A DNA stretch of 64,000 nt. Source: Adlercreutzia faecimuris. GTDB taxonomy: Bacteria > Actinomycetota > Coriobacteriia > Coriobacteriales > Eggerthellaceae. The stretch spans positions 186,001 through 250,000 of the forward strand of contig NZ_JAJMLW010000002.1 in assembly GCF_022669055.1 (NCBI RefSeq), read 5' to 3'. Position numbers and translations under genes: made by a program. The notes beneath the pieces were generated by a model, which did not search any database, had not been told where the DNA came from, and saw nothing but the letters and a program-made list of their open reading frames with translations. This document shows positions 9,447 through 16,934 of this stretch, in pieces (within the stretch, counting starts at the first letter, position 1; the number at the start of each line of letters is the position of its first letter).

Positions 9447-9893
9447 ATGGCTTTCGCATCGAAATCCCCCTGGGTGATCCACTACGACGGCTCGAGCTGC
9501 AACGGCTGCGACATCGAGGTCTTAGCGACGCTCTGCCCCGGCTTCGACGGCGAGCGGTTCGGCGTGGTGAACACGGGCAACCCCAAGCACGCCGACATCT
9601 TCCTCGTCACCGGGTCGGTCAACGAGCAGAACATCGGCGTCGTCCGCGAGATCTACGACCAGATGGTCGAGCCGAAGGTGGTCGTCGCATGCGGCATCTG
9701 CGCCTGCTCCGGCGGCATCTTCCACGACTGCTACAACGTCATCGGCGGGGTGGACAAGGCCATCCCCGTCGACGTGTACGCCCCGGGCTGCGCCGTGCGG
9801 CCCGAGGCCCTCATCGACGCCATCGTGAAGGGCGTCGCCGTCCTGGACGAGAAGTCCAAGGCGCTCAAAGAGTCGAAGAAGAGGGGGGAGTAG
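9447..9893 (+). CDS. echC: Ech-type hydrogenase small subunit (EchC/NuoB-like)
   Basis: A 148-residue member of the NADH-quinone oxidoreductase 20-kDa / [NiFe]-hydrogenase small-subunit family. The expected ligands for the proximal [4Fe-4S] cluster are present: the CNGC motif (Cys18, Cys21), a cysteine in CGICACSGG (about 82-87) and the cysteine in YAPGC (115). The protein is short, as in group 4 enzymes, and lacks the extra clusters of uptake hydrogenases. It lies 9 bp after echB and 3 bp before echD. Confidence 0.92.
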   Translation: MAFASKSPWVIHYDGSSCNGCDIEVLATLCPGFDGERFGVVNTGNPKHADIFLVTGSVNEQNIGVVREIYDQMVEPKVVVACGICACSGGIFHDCYNVIGGVDKAIPVDVYAPGCAVRPEALIDAIVKGVAVLDEKSKALKESKKRGE

Positions 9894-9896
9894 CCC

Positions 9897-10649
9897 ATGG
9901 CCCGATTCAGCCAGGAGTTCACGCCGCTGGCCGCCGACGCCATCCACGAGGACGCGGCCGCGCGCAAGGCGGACGGCTGGCGCTACGTCCAGACCCTCGC
10001 CGTCAACACCGAAGACGGCATCGACCTCATCTACTCCTACATGAGGGACGGCCTGCTCGAGAACCGCATCGTCAAGGCGCTGCCGCCCCATGCGACGGTG
10101 CCGTCGGTGACCGATGAGTTCCTAGCCGCCTTCGTCTTCGAGAATGAGATCCACGACCTGTTCGGCATCTCGTTTGAGGGCCTGGCCATCGACTTCGGCG
10201 GCAACTTCTACCGCGTGGCCCAGCCCGAGCCCATGACCATCATCTCGCCGGAGCTCAAGGCCGCCCGCGAGAAGGCCGCCAAGCTCGCCGCCGCCAAGGC
10301 CGCCAAGGCCGAGCGCGCCGAGAAGGCGGGGGAGGCCCAAGCCGAGTTCCTGGCCGCGCACCCCGAGGCCAAGGCGGCCGGGACGGGCGCGGGCAAGGTG
10401 CTCAAGCCCTCCGACGACGAGGCCGTCGAGGCGAAGCTCGCCGGCATGGACCCCGAGAAGGTGGCCCGCGTGCGCGCCGCCATCGCCGCCAAGGCGAAGA
10501 AGGCCGCCGAGGCCGAGCAGGCCGCCAAGGACGCCGAGCTCGAGGCGAAGCTGGCGGCGATGGACCCCGAGAAGGCCGCCAAGGTGCGCGCCGCCATGGA
10601 GGCCAAGGCGGCCCGGGCGGCCGCGGCGGGCGCGAAGGAAGGTGAGTAA
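9897..10649 (+). CDS. echD: Ech-type hydrogenase subunit EchD (NuoC-like) with Ala/Lys-rich repeat tail
   Basis: A 250-residue protein. The first ~115 residues resemble the NuoC/30-kDa subunit (VFENEIHDLFGISFEGLAIDFGG). The rest is a highly charged, Ala/Lys/Glu-rich, probably helical extension not typical of EchD. It contains a duplicated unit of about 24 residues (178-201 and 216-239) centred on KLA.MDPEK.A.VRAA, 38 residues apart. The tail starts after the PEPMTIISPELK segment. Its role is unknown; it could be a coiled-coil contact or an assembly arm. Confidence 0.85.
   Translation: MARFSQEFTPLAADAIHEDAAARKADGWRYVQTLAVNTEDGIDLIYSYMRDGLLENRIVKALPPHATVPSVTDEFLAAFVFENEIHDLFGISFEGLAIDFGGNFYRVAQPEPMTIISPELKAAREKAAKLAAAKAAKAERAEKAGEAQAEFLAAHPEAKAAGTGAGKVLKPSDDEAVEAKLAGMDPEKVARVRAAIAAKAKKAAEAEQAAKDAELEAKLAAMDPEKAAKVRAAMEAKAARAAAAGAKEGE
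10428..10613 (+). repeat. Imperfect 72-bp repeat within echD
   Basis: Two 72-bp units, 10428-10499 and 10542-10613, encode near-identical 24-residue segments with the common core MDPEK. They are separated by 42 bp of Lys/Ala/Glu codons. The repeat is in frame and confined to the C-terminal extension. Confidence 0.75.
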
Positions 10650-10651
10650 GC

Positions 10652-11740
10652 ATGGGCAAGGCGACGGTCATCCCCTTCGGGCCCCAGCACCCGGTCCTCC
10701 CCGAGCCGCTCCACCTCGACCTGGTGGTCGAGGACGAGAAGGTCATCGAGGCCATCCCCCAGATCGGGTTCGTCCACCGCGGGCTGGAGAAGCTCGTCGA
10801 GACCCGCGACTACAACCAGTTCATCTACGTGGCCGAGCGCATCTGCGGCATCTGCGCCATGGGGCACTCCCTCGGCTACGCCGAGACGGTGGAGAGCCTC
10901 ATGGGCGTGGAGGTCCCCAAGCGCGCCCAGTACCTGCGCGTCATCTGGCACGAGCTGTCCCGTATCCACTCGCACCTGCTGTGGCTGGGGCTCGCCGCCG
11001 ACGCCTTCGGCTTCGAGAGCATGTTCATGCACTGCTGGCGTCTGCGCGAGCGCGTGCTCGACATCTTCGAGAAGACGACGGGCGGCCGCGTGATCCTGTC
11101 GGTCGTGAAGGTGGGCGGCGTGGTGCGCGACATCGACGACGCGCAGATGGCCGAGGTCATCGCCACCCTCGACGGCATCGTGGACGACTACACGAAGATC
11201 ATGAACACCCTGCTCACCGACGCGTCGGTCAAGAACCGCACCGTGGACGTGGGCTACATCAGCCACGACGAGGCGCTGGCCCTGTCGATGGTGGGCCCCT
11301 TCGCCCGCGCCTCGGCGGTGGGCTACGACGTGCGCTCCTTCGGCCGCGGCGCCTACGGCGACCTGTCCGACTTCCAGCCCATCACCGACGACGGCGGCGA
11401 CTGCTTCGCCCGCGTCAAGGTGCGCTGCCTCGAGGTGCTCCAGTCCATCGAGATCGTCAAGGAGCTGGCGGCGAAGATCCCCGTCGGCGACATCGAGGTG
11501 GCCGTCAAGGGCGCGCCGGCGGCGGGCGCCCAGGCGTCCAACGTGCTGGAGCAGCCCCGCGGCGAGTGCTACTACTACGCCCGCGGCAACGGCACCAAGA
11601 ACCTCGAGCGCATGCGCATGCGCACGCCCACCTCGCAGAACCTGGCGGGCATGACCAAGGCGCTGGCCGGCTGCGACCTGGCCGACGTCAACATGATCAT
11701 CCTGACCATCGACCCGTGCATCAGCTGCACAGAGAGGTAG
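10652..11740 (+). CDS. echE: Ech-type [NiFe]-hydrogenase large subunit (EchE)
   Basis: A 362-residue large subunit. Both pairs of Ni-Fe ligands are intact: RICGIC (Cys65, Cys68) near the N-terminus and DPCISC (Cys356, Cys359) at the C-terminus. It is therefore a real hydrogenase rather than a complex I NuoD-type subunit. The protein ends three residues after the last cysteine (TER then stop), so no cleavable C-terminal peptide exists. From memory, Ech and CooH large subunits share this trait and would not need a maturation protease. No hyp maturation genes are in the window. Confidence 0.93.
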   Translation: MGKATVIPFGPQHPVLPEPLHLDLVVEDEKVIEAIPQIGFVHRGLEKLVETRDYNQFIYVAERICGICAMGHSLGYAETVESLMGVEVPKRAQYLRVIWHELSRIHSHLLWLGLAADAFGFESMFMHCWRLRERVLDIFEKTTGGRVILSVVKVGGVVRDIDDAQMAEVIATLDGIVDDYTKIMNTLLTDASVKNRTVDVGYISHDEALALSMVGPFARASAVGYDVRSFGRGAYGDLSDFQPITDDGGDCFARVKVRCLEVLQSIEIVKELAAKIPVGDIEVAVKGAPAAGAQASNVLEQPRGECYYYARGNGTKNLERMRMRTPTSQNLAGMTKALAGCDLADVNMIILTIDPCISCTER

Positions 11741-11747
11741 GCGCGAC

Positions 11748-12107
11748 ATGGGTTCCTTCAAGCTCGGTGGCATGACCTTCGGGTCGCTGTTCAAGAAGCC
11801 CGAGACCGTCCTGTACCCCGTGGTGACCAAGACCGCGCCGGCGGGGCTCAAGGGGCACATCGTCAACGACGCGAGCCTGTGCATCCTGTGCGGCATCTGC
11901 CAGAAGACGTGCCCCTGCCACGCCATCGAGGTGGACAAGAAGGCCCGCACCTGGGCCATCGACCCCTTCCGCTGCGTCCAGTGCGGCTCCTGCGCCCGCG
12001 CCTGCCCCAAGGCGTGCCTGGCCATGGAGCCCACCTACACCCCCGTGGCCGCCGTGCAGGCCGTCACCGTGGTGGAGGTCCCCGACCCCAAGGCGGCGGC
12101 CGAGTAA
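11748..12107 (+). CDS. echF: Ech-type hydrogenase ferredoxin-like subunit (EchF)
   Basis: A 119-residue polyferredoxin with two classical CxxCxxCxxxCP motifs: CILCGICQKTCP at about residues 45-56 and CVQCGSCARACP at about 76-87. Each binds one [4Fe-4S] cluster. It would pass electrons from soluble ferredoxin, such as that reduced by IOR encoded downstream, to EchC/EchE. It is the last gene of the ech operon. Confidence 0.92.
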   Translation: MGSFKLGGMTFGSLFKKPETVLYPVVTKTAPAGLKGHIVNDASLCILCGICQKTCPCHAIEVDKKARTWAIDPFRCVQCGSCARACPKACLAMEPTYTPVAAVQAVTVVEVPDPKAAAE

Positions 12108-12136
12108 CGCGCCCGCCGCGCGGGCCGCGCTTCTGT

Positions 12137-12189
12137 TACAATGGCCCCCTGGCATAGTCGATGATCCGGGCTCCTCGCGGGGCCCGGAT
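12137..12189 (+). promoter_or_regulatory. -10 element and leader hairpin upstream of pgsA
   Basis: TACAAT (12137-12142) is a plausible -10. Just downstream, ATCCGGGC (12164-12171) pairs perfectly with GCCCGGAT (12182-12189) across a 10-nt loop, followed by TTCTT. The hairpin lies between the putative transcription start and the ribosome site. It could end ech transcripts or act as a leader attenuator for pgsA. Confidence 0.5.
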
Positions 12190-12207
12190 TTCTTGAGAGG
12201 CGATCAC

Positions 12208-12861
12208 ATGGGCGCAGCACGGCAGAACGGCACGGACGGGGCCGTCGAGGAGGTCACCGACCGCATCCTCACCATCCCCAACGTCATCTCCGTCATCCGC
12301 CTGTGCTTGGTGCCCCTCTACCTGTGGCTGCTGCTCTCCGGCCACGACCTGGCCGCCGCCCTCACCTTCGCCCTGGCCGCGGGAACCGACTTCCTCGACG
12401 GGCAGATCGCCCGGCGCACCCACTGCGTGTCCAAGCTCGGCCAGCTGCTTGACCCGACGGTCGACCGCGTGCTCATGGTGACGGGCGTCTTGGGCGTGTT
12501 CCTCGTGGGCCGTCTTCCCCTGTGGATCATCCTCGTCGTCATCGCCCGCGACGCCCTTCTGCTCGTGGGCGGCTCGTGGCTGCTGTTCAGGCGCGGCATC
12601 CGCGTGCCCGTCGTCTACGCCGGCAAGGTGGCCACCACGCTGCTGTTCACCGGCTTCGCCGGCCTGGTGCTCAACTGGCCGCTCGTGGGCGGCCTGGGCG
12701 TCTGCGACGCGGCGTGGCTGCCCGGCTTCACCGCCGAGCCCGTGTCCTGGGGCATCTGGCTCGTCTACGCCGGATTGGCCCTGGCCATCGGCACCACCGC
12801 CTACTACCTCTGGGCCGCTGCGCGCGCCCTGCGCGAGCAGGGCCGGGAAGGCGACCGGTAG
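12208..12861 (+). CDS. CDP-alcohol phosphatidyltransferase (PgsA-like)
   Basis: A 217-residue integral membrane enzyme. It carries the CDP-alcohol phosphotransferase signature D-x2-D-G-x2-A-R-x8-G-x3-D-x3-D, seen from TDFLDGQIARR onwards (about residues 59-82), and several TM helices. ATG 12208 follows GAGAGG. The family makes phosphatidylglycerol phosphate, cardiolipin or related lipids from CDP-diacylglycerol. A second family member is encoded at 62343, so this one may have a different acceptor. It lies 4 bp upstream of the VanW gene. Confidence 0.85.
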   Translation: MGAARQNGTDGAVEEVTDRILTIPNVISVIRLCLVPLYLWLLLSGHDLAAALTFALAAGTDFLDGQIARRTHCVSKLGQLLDPTVDRVLMVTGVLGVFLVGRLPLWIILVVIARDALLLVGGSWLLFRRGIRVPVVYAGKVATTLLFTGFAGLVLNWPLVGGLGVCDAAWLPGFTAEPVSWGIWLVYAGLALAIGTTAYYLWAAARALREQGREGDR

Positions 12862-12865
12862 GCCC

Positions 12866-15130
12866 ATGGCGCGCCGCACCGACCGCCCCGGCCGCGCGCC
12901 CGCGGGCCGCCGCTCGGCCGCGTCCGTGCGCGCCGCCCACGGGATGGCGCCCGCGTCCCGCCCCGGCCGCGCCGCCGACGATCCCGCGCCCCGATCCTCG
13001 CGTCCGTCCCGCGCCGCCGACCCGGCGCCGCGCCCCGGCCGGCCCTCCCGCGCCGACGGCCGCGCCCGCCGCACGGCGGCCGCTGGCCCGTCCCGCTCCG
13101 ATCGCGCGCCGACGGCTGCCGCCGTCGCCTCCCGCGCCGCCGAGGCGGCCCTCGCCGGGGCCGGCCTGGCCGCCCGCGGCGCCCGCCGCGCCGGGGCGGC
13201 AGCCGCCGCGCTTCTGCGGCGCTCGCGCGCGGCCCGCGTCGCGGCGGCGCTCGCCCTGGCGGCCGTCGTCGTGCTCGGCGCCGACGCGGCCCTGACCGGC
13301 GGGCGCGTCCACACCGGCGTGTCGGTGGGCTCGGTCGATCTGTCGGGCATGACCCGTGACGAGGCCGAGCGCGCCATCGAGGGCGCCTACGGCGAGCGCC
13401 TCGCCGCCACGCGCGTCGTCGTGTTCGCTGACGAGGAGGCCCGCGCCACCATCGACGTGGACATGCAGCGCCTCCAGGAGCAGGCCCTGGCCGAGCAGCT
13501 GTCGGTGGAGGAGGCCGCCCGCGCCAAGCGCCTGTGGGTGACCGACGCGGGCGAGCTGGGCGCGACCCTGCCCGCCGCCGAGCTGGCCGACGAGGCCCTG
13601 GCCGTGGGCCGGGCCGACGGCGGGCTGCCCGCGCGCCTGGGGGCCGCCGCGCTCGGGCGCGCCATCCCCGTGCGCGCGTCCTACGACGGCGACTCCCTCG
13701 AGGCCCTGGCCGCCTCCCTCGACGTCGCCCTGGGCGAGCCGCGGGCCGACTGGACGGTCGCAGTGGGCGAGGACGGCTCCGTCTCGGTCGTCGAGGGCCA
13801 CGGCGGGCGGATGGTGGACCGCGGGTGGCTCGTCGCCTCCCTCGACCGGGCGCTGCTCGAGGCCGGCCCGGACGACGCGGAGTTCACGGCCCAGGTGTCC
13901 GACGCGGCCCCGCGCACCACCGAGGCCCAGGCCCGCGGCGTGGCCGCCGCCCTCGACGCGGCGCTCGCCCGCCCCTTGAGCTTCACCTACGAGCAGCGCA
14001 CCTACGACGTGACCCGCGAGGAGGCGGCCGCCTGGCTCGACGTCGCCGTCGAGGAGGGCGAGGGGGGAGCGGCGATCACCGTGGAGGTGAGCCCGGCCCG
14101 GGCCCGGGCGACCCTCCTCAAGCGGATCCACGCCGCCGCCACGGGCGACCCGGTGCGCGTCACCCTCTCCTCCGAGGGCGGCGCCGTCACCGTCGGCACC
14201 GACGGCACGGTGGTCATCCCGCAGGTCGACGACGCGCTTGCCCTGATCGACGGCGAGCTGCTCTCCCCGGCCCGCGCGGCCGGCGCGCCCGGGGCGCAGG
14301 AGGCGCCCGCGGTGCCCGAAGGCGCGCTTGCCGTCCCCGTCGGCGCGGCGACGGCACCGGCCTCGCTCAGCCTCGACGACGCGCTCTCCTGCGGGCTCGT
14401 CGAGGAGGTGTCGAGCTACACCACGCGCTTCGCCAACACCGAGTCCACGGCCAACCGCACCCACAACATTCAGCTGATCTGCGACATCCTCGACGGCGGC
14501 ATCGTCGAGGCGGGCGGCAGCTGGTCGTTCAACGACCGGGCCGGCGAGCGCACCGCCGAGCGCGGCTTCCTCGGCGCCGGCGCCATCGTCGACAACGAGT
14601 ACGCCGACGACGTGGGCGGCGGCATCTGCCAGGTGGCCACCACCATCTTCAACGCCGTCTACGAGAGCGGGCTGCCGGTGGACCGCCGCACGAACCACTC
14701 GCTCTACATCGCCAGCTACCCGGCCGGCCGCGACGCGGCGGTGTCGTGGCCCGACCTCGACCTCGCGTGGAGAAACGACACCGCTTCCGACCTTCTGCTG
14801 CGGCTCACCTACACCGACGACAGCATAACCGCTACACTATACGGCGTTGACCCGGGCTACTCCGTATCCACCCAGGAGGGGGAGTGGACGCCGGGCAAGA
14901 AGCATTCCACGCGCACCGAGCGGGACGACAGCCTCGCCCCCGGCACCAGCTACGTCAAGACGGCCGGCGCCGACGGGCAGCGCTTCTCGGTCACCCGCAC
15001 GGTGAAGGCGCAGAATGGGGAGGTGCTCCGGGAAGACGTCTTCTCCTCCGCCTACGCCCCCATCACCGAGGTCATCGTCAAGGGCCCCGATGCTCCGGCG
15101 GCCGACGGCGCGGAGGCGCCCACGTCCTAG
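12866..15130 (+). CDS. VanW family protein with cytoplasmic Arg/Ala/Pro-rich N-terminus
   Basis: A 754-residue protein. The first ~110 residues are a disordered Arg/Ala/Pro-rich cytoplasmic segment, followed by one TM helix (about 118-142, VAAALALAAVVVLGADAAL). The extracellular part has two putative peptidoglycan-binding repeats (about 155-440) and a VanW domain (about 515-690), recognisable by GGSWSFNDRAGERT, the cysteine-containing GGGICQVATTIFNA and the NHSLYIASYP segment. VanW proteins occur in some vancomycin-resistance clusters and widely as cell-envelope proteins; their activity is unknown. No vanHAX genes are nearby, so resistance is not implied. Confidence 0.88.
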   Translation: MARRTDRPGRAPAGRRSAASVRAAHGMAPASRPGRAADDPAPRSSRPSRAADPAPRPGRPSRADGRARRTAAAGPSRSDRAPTAAAVASRAAEAALAGAGLAARGARRAGAAAAALLRRSRAARVAAALALAAVVVLGADAALTGGRVHTGVSVGSVDLSGMTRDEAERAIEGAYGERLAATRVVVFADEEARATIDVDMQRLQEQALAEQLSVEEAARAKRLWVTDAGELGATLPAAELADEALAVGRADGGLPARLGAAALGRAIPVRASYDGDSLEALAASLDVALGEPRADWTVAVGEDGSVSVVEGHGGRMVDRGWLVASLDRALLEAGPDDAEFTAQVSDAAPRTTEAQARGVAAALDAALARPLSFTYEQRTYDVTREEAAAWLDVAVEEGEGGAAITVEVSPARARATLLKRIHAAATGDPVRVTLSSEGGAVTVGTDGTVVIPQVDDALALIDGELLSPARAAGAPGAQEAPAVPEGALAVPVGAATAPASLSLDDALSCGLVEEVSSYTTRFANTESTANRTHNIQLICDILDGGIVEAGGSWSFNDRAGERTAERGFLGAGAIVDNEYADDVGGGICQVATTIFNAVYESGLPVDRRTNHSLYIASYPAGRDAAVSWPDLDLAWRNDTASDLLLRLTYTDDSITATLYGVDPGYSVSTQEGEWTPGKKHSTRTERDDSLAPGTSYVKTAGADGQRFSVTRTVKAQNGEVLREDVFSSAYAPITEVIVKGPDAPAADGAEAPTS

Positions 15131-15143
15131 CGGAGCGTCTTCT

Positions 15144-15164
15144 GGCGCGGGGGACAACCGCGCC
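15144..15164 (+). terminator. Hairpin between the VanW gene and the first ligase gene
   Basis: GGCGCGG (15144-15150) pairs with CCGCGCC (15158-15164) across a 7-nt loop in a 74-bp gap. There is no U-tract. It may be a weak terminator or a leader stem of the ligase-ACT transcript. Confidence 0.4.
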
Positions 15165-15204
15165 TGGTGAGAGAAGGCAAGCCCCCTAGGAGCAAGGAAG
15201 GTCC

Positions 15205-16512
15205 ATGTACTACCAACCCGAGATCGAGACCATGCCGGTCGAGGAGCTGCGCGCCCTGCAGCTCGAGCGCATGCGGGAGTCCATGCGCAACGCCTACGAG
15301 AACGTCGAGCTGTTCCGCGAGCGCTTCGACGAGGCCGGGGTGACCCCCGACGACCTCGCGTCGCTCGAGGACCTGGCGCGGTTCCCCTTCTGCGTCAAGC
15401 AGGACATGCGCGACGCCTACCCCTTCGGCATGTTCGCCCGCGACAACGCCGACGTGGCCCGCATCCACGCTTCGTCGGGCACCACCGGCCAGGCCACCGT
15501 CGTGGGCCACACCGCCGAGGACCTGAGGAACTGGGGCGACTGCTTCGCCCGCGGCATCGCCATGGTGGGCGGCGACGAGAACTCCACCATCCAGGTGTCC
15601 TACGGCTACGGCCTGTTCACCGGGGGCCTGGGGGCCCATGCCGGCGGCGAGGCCATGGGCTGCACCGTCATCCCCACCTCCTCGGGCAACACCAAGCGCC
15701 AGGTGCAGATGATGAAGGACTGCAAGACCGACATCCTGGCCTGCACGCCCTCCTACGCCCTGCTCATCGCCGACACGGCCATCGAGATGGGCTACGACCC
15801 GGCGACCGAGTTCCCCATATCGGCCGTCATCTGCGGCGCCGAGCCGGCGTCCCAGAACATGAAGGACGAGATAGCCGAGAAGCTCGGCATCCAGTACTGC
15901 GACGTCTACGGCCTGTCCGAGATCATGGGCCCGGGCGTGGCCATGGAGTGCGCCGAGCGCGGCGGCCTGCACGTCGCCGAGGACCAGTTCTACTGCGAGA
16001 TCATCGACCCGGAGACCCTCGAGGTGCTGCCGGACGGGGAGTGGGGCGAGCTGGTCATCACCACGCTCACCCGCGAGTGCTCGCCGCTCATCCGCTACCG
16101 CACCCGCGACGTGACGCGCATCGTGTCCGAGCCGTGCGCGTGCGGGCGCACCCACCGCAAGATCGACTATCTGCGCGGCCGCACCGACGACATGCTCATC
16201 ATCCGCGGCGTGAACGTGTTCCCGTCCCAGATCGAGCAGGTCATCACCGAGTTCCCCGAGATCGCCACGCAGTACCAGATCATCCTGACCACCAAGGGCC
16301 CGCTCGACCGCGTGGAGCTGCAGGTGGAGACGGTTCCCGAGTTCCCCATCGACGAGGTGCGCAAGATCGAGGACCTCAAGGGGCGCCTGGCCGCCGAGCT
16401 GAAGAGCAACCTGCAGGTGTCCGTCGAGATCAAGATCGTGGAACCCAAGACCATCGAGCGCTCCATGGGTAAGGCCAAGCGCGTCATCGACCTCAGGGAG
16501 GCGAAGAACTAA
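15205..16512 (+). CDS. Phenylacetate-CoA ligase-like AMP-binding enzyme (first copy)
   Basis: A 435-residue member of the PaaK branch of adenylate-forming ligases. It shows the P-loop-like HASSGTTGQATVVGH segment (about residues 88-102), the YGYGLFTGGLGAH motif, the DVYGLSEIMGPGVA adenylate-binding segment and the hinge region RGRTDDMLIIRGVNVFPSQ. The family interconverts aryl acids and aryl-CoA with ATP. In fermenters with IOR it may run towards the acid and ATP-equivalents (inference). The stop codon overlaps the next start by one base (TAATG), coupling it to an ACT-domain protein. Confidence 0.88.
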   Translation: MYYQPEIETMPVEELRALQLERMRESMRNAYENVELFRERFDEAGVTPDDLASLEDLARFPFCVKQDMRDAYPFGMFARDNADVARIHASSGTTGQATVVGHTAEDLRNWGDCFARGIAMVGGDENSTIQVSYGYGLFTGGLGAHAGGEAMGCTVIPTSSGNTKRQVQMMKDCKTDILACTPSYALLIADTAIEMGYDPATEFPISAVICGAEPASQNMKDEIAEKLGIQYCDVYGLSEIMGPGVAMECAERGGLHVAEDQFYCEIIDPETLEVLPDGEWGELVITTLTRECSPLIRYRTRDVTRIVSEPCACGRTHRKIDYLRGRTDDMLIIRGVNVFPSQIEQVITEFPEIATQYQIILTTKGPLDRVELQVETVPEFPIDEVRKIEDLKGRLAAELKSNLQVSVEIKIVEPKTIERSMGKAKRVIDLREAKN

Positions 16513-16934
16513 TGATTTCCCAGCTCACCGTCTTTCTCGCCAACGAGCGCGGCCGCCTGGCAGCCGCCTGCCGCACGCTCGCCGACGCGGGCGTGAACAT
16601 GAGCTCGCTCGTGCTGGCCGACACCGCCGACTTCGGCGTCGTGCGCATCTTCTGCGACCGCCCCGACGAGGCCGCGGCGCTTTTGGTCGACGCCGGCTAC
16701 CGCGCCGCCGTCACCCCGGTCATCGCCGTGCGCGTGCCCAACGAGCCCGGCGGCCTGGCGCGCCTGCTCGAGTTCTGCGACGAGGCCGGCATGAACGTGG
16801 AGTACGGCTACTGCTACTCGGTCGGCGACGACGCGGCCGTCGACGTGCTCAAGATCGACGGCGATGACGCCGAGGAGCGCCTGGCCGCCGCCGGGTTCGA
16901 CGTCGTGCGCGACGAGGGCGCCCATGCCGCCTAG
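16512..16934 (+). CDS. ACT-domain protein (two ACT repeats), partner of the first ligase
   Basis: A 140-residue protein made of two ACT-type modules (about 1-68 and 70-135), each starting with a beta-strand then N.RG.LA / NEPGGLARLL-type loops. No catalytic domain is attached. ACT modules usually bind amino acids and regulate linked enzymes. This gene overlaps the ligase gene by one base, and a similar stand-alone ACT gene adjoins the other ligase at 21727, so it probably senses an aromatic amino acid or product (inference). Confidence 0.82.
   Translation: MISQLTVFLANERGRLAAACRTLADAGVNMSSLVLADTADFGVVRIFCDRPDEAAALLVDAGYRAAVTPVIAVRVPNEPGGLARLLEFCDEAGMNVEYGYCYSVGDDAAVDVLKIDGDDAEERLAAAGFDVVRDEGAHAA

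Noticed and set aside
10652-11740. Six-gene cluster as part of respiratory complex I (Nuo)
   Set aside because: The large subunit has both Ni-Fe CxxC motifs and the gene order is that of ech; NuoE/F/G and NuoJ/K are missing.
12866-15130. VanW gene as evidence of vancomycin resistance
   Set aside because: No vanH/A/X or vanRS genes are nearby, and VanW proteins are widespread in envelope biology.
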